Positions 15,701 to 21,488 of a stretch of DNA of 21,488 nucleotides are shown here, piece by piece (positions within the stretch are counted from its first letter, which is position 1; the number at the start of each line of letters is the position of its first letter). Position numbers and translations under genes: made by a program. Source of the stretch: DASTPP01 sp035762175 (GTDB taxonomy: Bacteria > Myxococcota_A > Polyangia > Polyangiales > Polyangiaceae); the NCBI GenBank assembly GCA_035762175.1, contig DASTPP010000356.1:1-21488 (forward strand), given 5' to 3'. Below the pieces are notes generated by a model. That model made no database searches. It saw nothing but the letters and a program-made list of their open reading frames with translations, and was not told the DNA's origin.

Positions 15701-16018
15701 TTCGGCCTTTCCGTACGCGCCCTGATCCTTATAGAGCACAGCCAGGTCGTTGAGCGATTTGGCCACGTCGGTGTGATTCGGTCCCAGCACCCCTTCGCGC
15801 AACGCCAGCGCCCGCTCGGCCAACGGCACCGCCTTGGCGTACGCCCCCTCGCCCTGCAGGCGCTTCGCCTCTTCGTTCAGCCGCTGCGCCTCGGCCAGCG
15901 CCGGCGCCTCGCCAGCGGCGGCGCTGGGGCCCTGCGCCCGCGCGCGGCCCGGGCTGGTCGCCGCCACCGCCAGGAGGGCCAGCAGAAGCGCCCTGCACCC
16001 TCTAGCCCACGCCACCAT
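12719..16018 (-). CDS. Exported TPR-CHAT protease with MYXO-CTERM-like anchor, first copy
   Basis: The product is 1099 aa from ATG 16018. An in-frame TTG at 16240 would add 74 residues, but only the ATG is followed by the signal peptide (CRALLLALLAVAATS, cleavage likely after ARA) found at the start of both paralogues, and AGGGGG lies just upstream. Ten regular 42-residue TPRs (about 55-475) plus a degenerate one are the longest array here. The CHAT catalytic pair is H857 (LLSTHGF) and C939 (VVLSACETG). The His-Cys spacing is 82 rather than 85 because a Pro-rich loop is shorter. The tail from residue 1044 has GACGCRTVGAEG (C1046, C1048), a hydrophobic segment GMALLALAGC and ARRRAR, a MYXO-CTERM-like anchor. 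The stop TAG (12719-12721) lies inside the next gene. As first gene of the apparent operon, its upstream region should hold the promoter. Confidence 0.87.
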   Translation of the reverse strand: MVAWARGCRALLLALLAVAATSPGRARAQGPSAAAGEAPALAEAQRLNEEAKRLQGEGAYAKAVPLAERALALREGVLGPNHTDVAKSLNDLAVLYKDQGAYGKAEPLHLRALRIREKALGSEHPLVAESLSNLGVLYKEQGAYAKAEPLYQRALRVRERALGPNHPDVAQSLNNLAELYRVHGAYTQAEPLYQRALSLREKAFGPEHPDVAKSLNNLALLCREQGAYAKAEPLHLRALHLYEKALGPEHPLVASSLNNLALLYKEQGAYAKAEPLYQQALAIREKALGPEHPLVAQSLGNLAVLYQAQGAYAKAEPLHQRSLRLFEKTLGPEHPDVARSLNNLALLYKEQGAYEKAEPLYERAVRLFEKALGPEHPLVASSLDNLAVLYKEQGAYEKAEPLHLRAMRLFEKAFGPEHPDVAESLSNLAVLYQAQGAYEKAEPLYERAVRLFEKALGPEHPLVAESLSNLTVLYQAQGQRRLALAHATRAEALRERRLGTELAVLPEPRKRQLLQTLRGVAQRTTSFHAHDAPADAEALRLALTVALRRKGRVLDEVAGAQAGLRRHLTPALRAELDALTAKQAQLVALRDAARPEQAETVRALEEEVDRREAELSRKSAAFRTQTAPVTVERVQAALPEGAALVEVVRYQRFDSKDALRPWKEAHYGAYLLRRRGPPRWVALGEAEPVERAVRAARRALTERAGDGNGQPAIPAREARAALRALDARVLAPVRQALGEVPHLLVSPDGALHTVPFEALIDERGTYLLERSLVTYLGSGRDLLRMGERLPARSGPLVLAAPDYGPGREPFAPLRGAAAEAEAVRQLFPDARVLPGAAATREALVGARGPRFVLLSTHGFLERPGLPGQPAAASPPPPLHERGTVLRSALPAEGGDPERALERAGLALAGANVRPEGLVSGRDLAGLDLGGTRLVVLSACETGLGQLQDGEGVYGLRRALAIAGAEAQVTSLWSVNDAATGELMRAYFGALRDGVGRSEALRRAQLGLLRQQRYQHPSYWAAFVPAGDWRPLEGGAELPRVRRGGACGCRTVGAEGAAGGAGAVGMALLALAGCARRRARLTEPSCGDGWDEGGANGGVG
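14598..15858 (-). repeat. Array of 10 TPR units, 126 bp each (first CHAT gene)
   Basis: Ten consecutive 42-residue units can be counted between QGEGAYAKAV and the degenerate VLYQAQGQRRLALAH unit. Neighbouring units such as the eighth and tenth (EPLYERAVRLFEKALGPEHP) are identical over long stretches. Edges are approximate. Confidence 0.85.
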
Positions 16019-16019
16019 C

Positions 16020-16113
16020 GCCCCCTCCGTCTCCCGCCCCTCGTCCCACGACCGCCCCGTCGAACGCGCCCGGCGGCGGGCGCAGCCCGCGAGCGTTGGC
16101 GACCCCGGTCGGG
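16020..16113 (-). pseudogene. Remnant of a CHAT-gene 3' end upstream of the first copy
   Basis: The minus strand just before ATG 16018 reads LAGCARRRAR, then RSWDEG, in frame with that start. The first CHAT protein ends with LAGCARRRAR, then GWDEGG, just before the second gene's start. At DNA level GCGCAGCCCGCGAGCG occurs both here (near 16079-16094) and at the corresponding place near 12800, together with the CCTCGTCCCA spacer motif. This suggests the duplication unit includes the tail plus spacer and that another copy once lay upstream. The hydrophobic part of the tail is not recognisable. Confidence 0.5.
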
Positions 16114-16395
16114 GCAGCCATGACGCCTCTGACCCGTCGACGCCCTCGCCGAAGCGTAGCTCGACCGAACCCCCCAACCTGCTGAGCGCGCCTCGTTTGC
16201 CTGTCGCGTCGTGCACCACGCCTCTCCGTCTCGCCGCCAAGGACGAACCCCTATCGATTCCTGAGAGCCCTCCGCGGGCTCGAACGAGTCCGTCTTTTCT
16301 CGAGGTAGAGCCGGCCCCTCATCTGCCTTTCGCACCCAGGGGGTGCCAGCGCTTCGGTACCTGTGTTGTAAGTGCCTCGTACCGTCGAGAGAGTG

Positions 16396-16420
16396 GCCTA
16401 GGGGCATTTGGCCCCTAGGC
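16396..16420. other. Perfect hairpin/palindrome, 10-bp stem with 5-nt loop
   Basis: GCCTAGGGGC, loop ATTTG, GCCCCTAGGC. Neither side is followed by a T-run, so it is not a canonical intrinsic terminator. It lies about 380 bp upstream of the first CHAT start and could be an operator, a transcript structure or an IS scar. Confidence 0.6.
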
Positions 16421-16769
16421 TCGATGCATGCCTCTACCCCATCAATGACTCGTGGGTGCCGCCTGTGCGGGCGCCACCGTTCGCGCAGGCTCCGAAGACC
16501 CTTCCGCGCGAACAGCCACGAGGGACGGCTACCATGTGCACTTAATCAATTCAACAGGGCAAGGCTTCAAAAATTAACGCCAAGGTCGAGCCACAGTCGA
16601 GCGACCGGTCTGCCGTTTCGTCTGCGTCAGGGTCGTTGTCGCCCCGGCCGAAGCGCTTCTGTCGAGCCGATCGGCAGGGCCTCGGGGGCGACGACGGAGA
16701 CGAGACGGTACCTTGCATCGAAGCGCTCACGGCGAAGAGGGGGCAGCGGCGGCTCGGTTCCAGCATCAC

Positions 16770-17060
16770 GAACGCCTCGGCCCTGCGCCGCGAGGTCCGA
16801 GTGCCGCAGAGCATGCTGTGGCGCTGGCGGATCGAAGCCACGACGCTCGGCCCCATGGCCGTCGACAAATCCGACGCCCCCGCCCGGCCCGCTCGCGCGG
16901 CTCAGGACAAGCTGCGGCTGGCGCTCGCCGCCGACCGCGCTTCGCCCGAGAAGCTCGGCAAACGGCTGCGGCGCGATGGCCTGTCTGAGGCGGAGCCCGA
17001 GCCAGGGCGCGAAGCCAGCAAGGCCGCGCTCGACGACAAGCCCGAGCCGAGAGCGCGGTC
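16770..17060 (+). pseudogene. Remnant of a transposase orfA (IS3-like helix-turn-helix protein)
   Basis: The plus frame contains ALRREVRVPQSMLWRWRIEA (about 16780-16840), then DKLRLALAADRASPEKLGKRLRRDGLSEAE (in two parts, about 16908-16996), then ALDDKPE (about 17029-17049). This order matches the two helix-turn-helix blocks and linker of IS3-type OrfA proteins (compare KLxLVLEA...LGxxLRREGLxEA). After about 17050 the frame is lost, and neither orfB nor inverted repeats are seen. It lies 3' of the large kinase gene in convergent orientation. Confidence 0.45.
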
Positions 17061-17203
17061 AAGGCGGCGGTGCAGGGGAAGCGCAGGCGGTAGCTCGAGC
17101 GGGGACGGCAGCGCCGCCCGACGAAGCCGAGCGGGCCGGCGCGCATCGAGCGGCGCCGGCGGCCGTTCGCCCACCGCGGCCTGCCCTGGCCTTCCCGTGC
17201 GGC

Positions 17204-21488
<4,285 letters not shown>

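Larger units (their letters stand above)
16019..17203. other. Intergenic region upstream of the CHAT operon
   Basis: About 1.2 kb without an intact gene. From left to right I see the CHAT tail remnant (to about 16113), an unassigned stretch, a 6-bp-arm inverted repeat (16355-16360 and 16379-16384), a strong palindrome (16396-16420), an 8-bp-arm inverted repeat (16479-16486 and 16506-16513), an AT-richer patch (about 16538-16580) and a decayed transposase orfA (about 16770-17060). The promoter for the minus-strand operon must lie here or upstream, but I cannot place -35/-10 boxes with confidence. Confidence 0.5.

Noticed and set aside
8790..15858. CRISPR array or satellite DNA suggested by the regular 126-bp repeats
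   Set aside because: The repeats are contiguous, in frame and encode TPR units; there are no spacers and no short palindromic repeats.
14765..16123. 452-codon plus-strand repeat ORF
   Set aside because: It is a shadow of the first CHAT gene's TPR array, with the same period and no independent evidence.
16019..16240. 74-residue N-terminal extension of the first CHAT protein from a TTG codon
   Set aside because: It would bury the signal peptide; the paralogues start at the equivalent ATG, and the extension encodes the remnant of another copy's tail.
16396..16420. Intrinsic transcription terminator
   Set aside because: The stem is strong but no T-run follows on either strand, and no intact gene ends next to it.
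16538..16580. Sigma-70 promoter for the CHAT operon in the AT-richer patch (minus strand TTGAAG...ATTAAG)
   Set aside because: The -10 match is poor and it is over 500 nt from the start codon; high-GC myxobacterial promoters cannot be called reliably from this.

Overview
The window looks like an accessory locus from a very GC-rich, multicellular-type deltaproteobacterium of the Myxococcota, most likely Polyangiales (Sorangium/Polyangium-like). This rests on the extreme G/C third-position bias, the MYXO-CTERM-like tails, the Hanks-type Ser/Thr kinases, the secreted GRALL-type TPR protein and the DUF4384 protein. No species can be named from sequence alone.

Left part (1-5760): a nest of mobile DNA next to decayed signalling genes. 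An IS1182-family element with 34-bp terminal inverted repeats fills 1-1718. An ISAs1-family element (about 1719-2952) abuts it. Next comes a frameshifted C-terminal remnant of another DDE transposase (3074-3440, minus). A membrane Ser/Thr protein kinase follows (3467-4977, plus, one frameshift near 4290), then a secreted TPR-type protein with an internal deletion (from 5027, plus). A scrap of an IS200/IS605 HUH transposase lies on the minus strand at about 5567-5690.

Central part (5773-16018, all minus strand): an apparent operon read right to left. Three tandem paralogues each encode signal peptide, kinesin-light-chain-type TPR array, linker, CHAT (clan CD) protease domain and a MYXO-CTERM-like anchor. 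They have about 10, 6 and 8 TPR units and keep an intact His/Cys pair. Adjacent copies overlap by 17 bp. A predicted exported DUF4384 protein is last. A short remnant of a further copy's 3' end appears to lie just upstream of the first copy.

Right part (16019-21488): about 1.2 kb of intergenic DNA holds a perfect 10-bp-stem palindrome, an AT-rich patch and a decayed transposase orfA. Then comes a very large minus-strand gene, open at the right window edge: Ser/Thr kinase, nSTAND-type NTPase, one transmembrane helix, 14 nearly identical WD40 repeats.

My working interpretation is inference, not demonstrated. The locus may be a signalling or conflict module with an intracellular kinase/NTPase wired to an extracytoplasmic WD40 sensor, and a set of exported, surface-anchored CHAT proteases whose TPR arrays change length by recombination. 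The surrounding IS elements and broken genes fit a rapidly rearranging accessory island.
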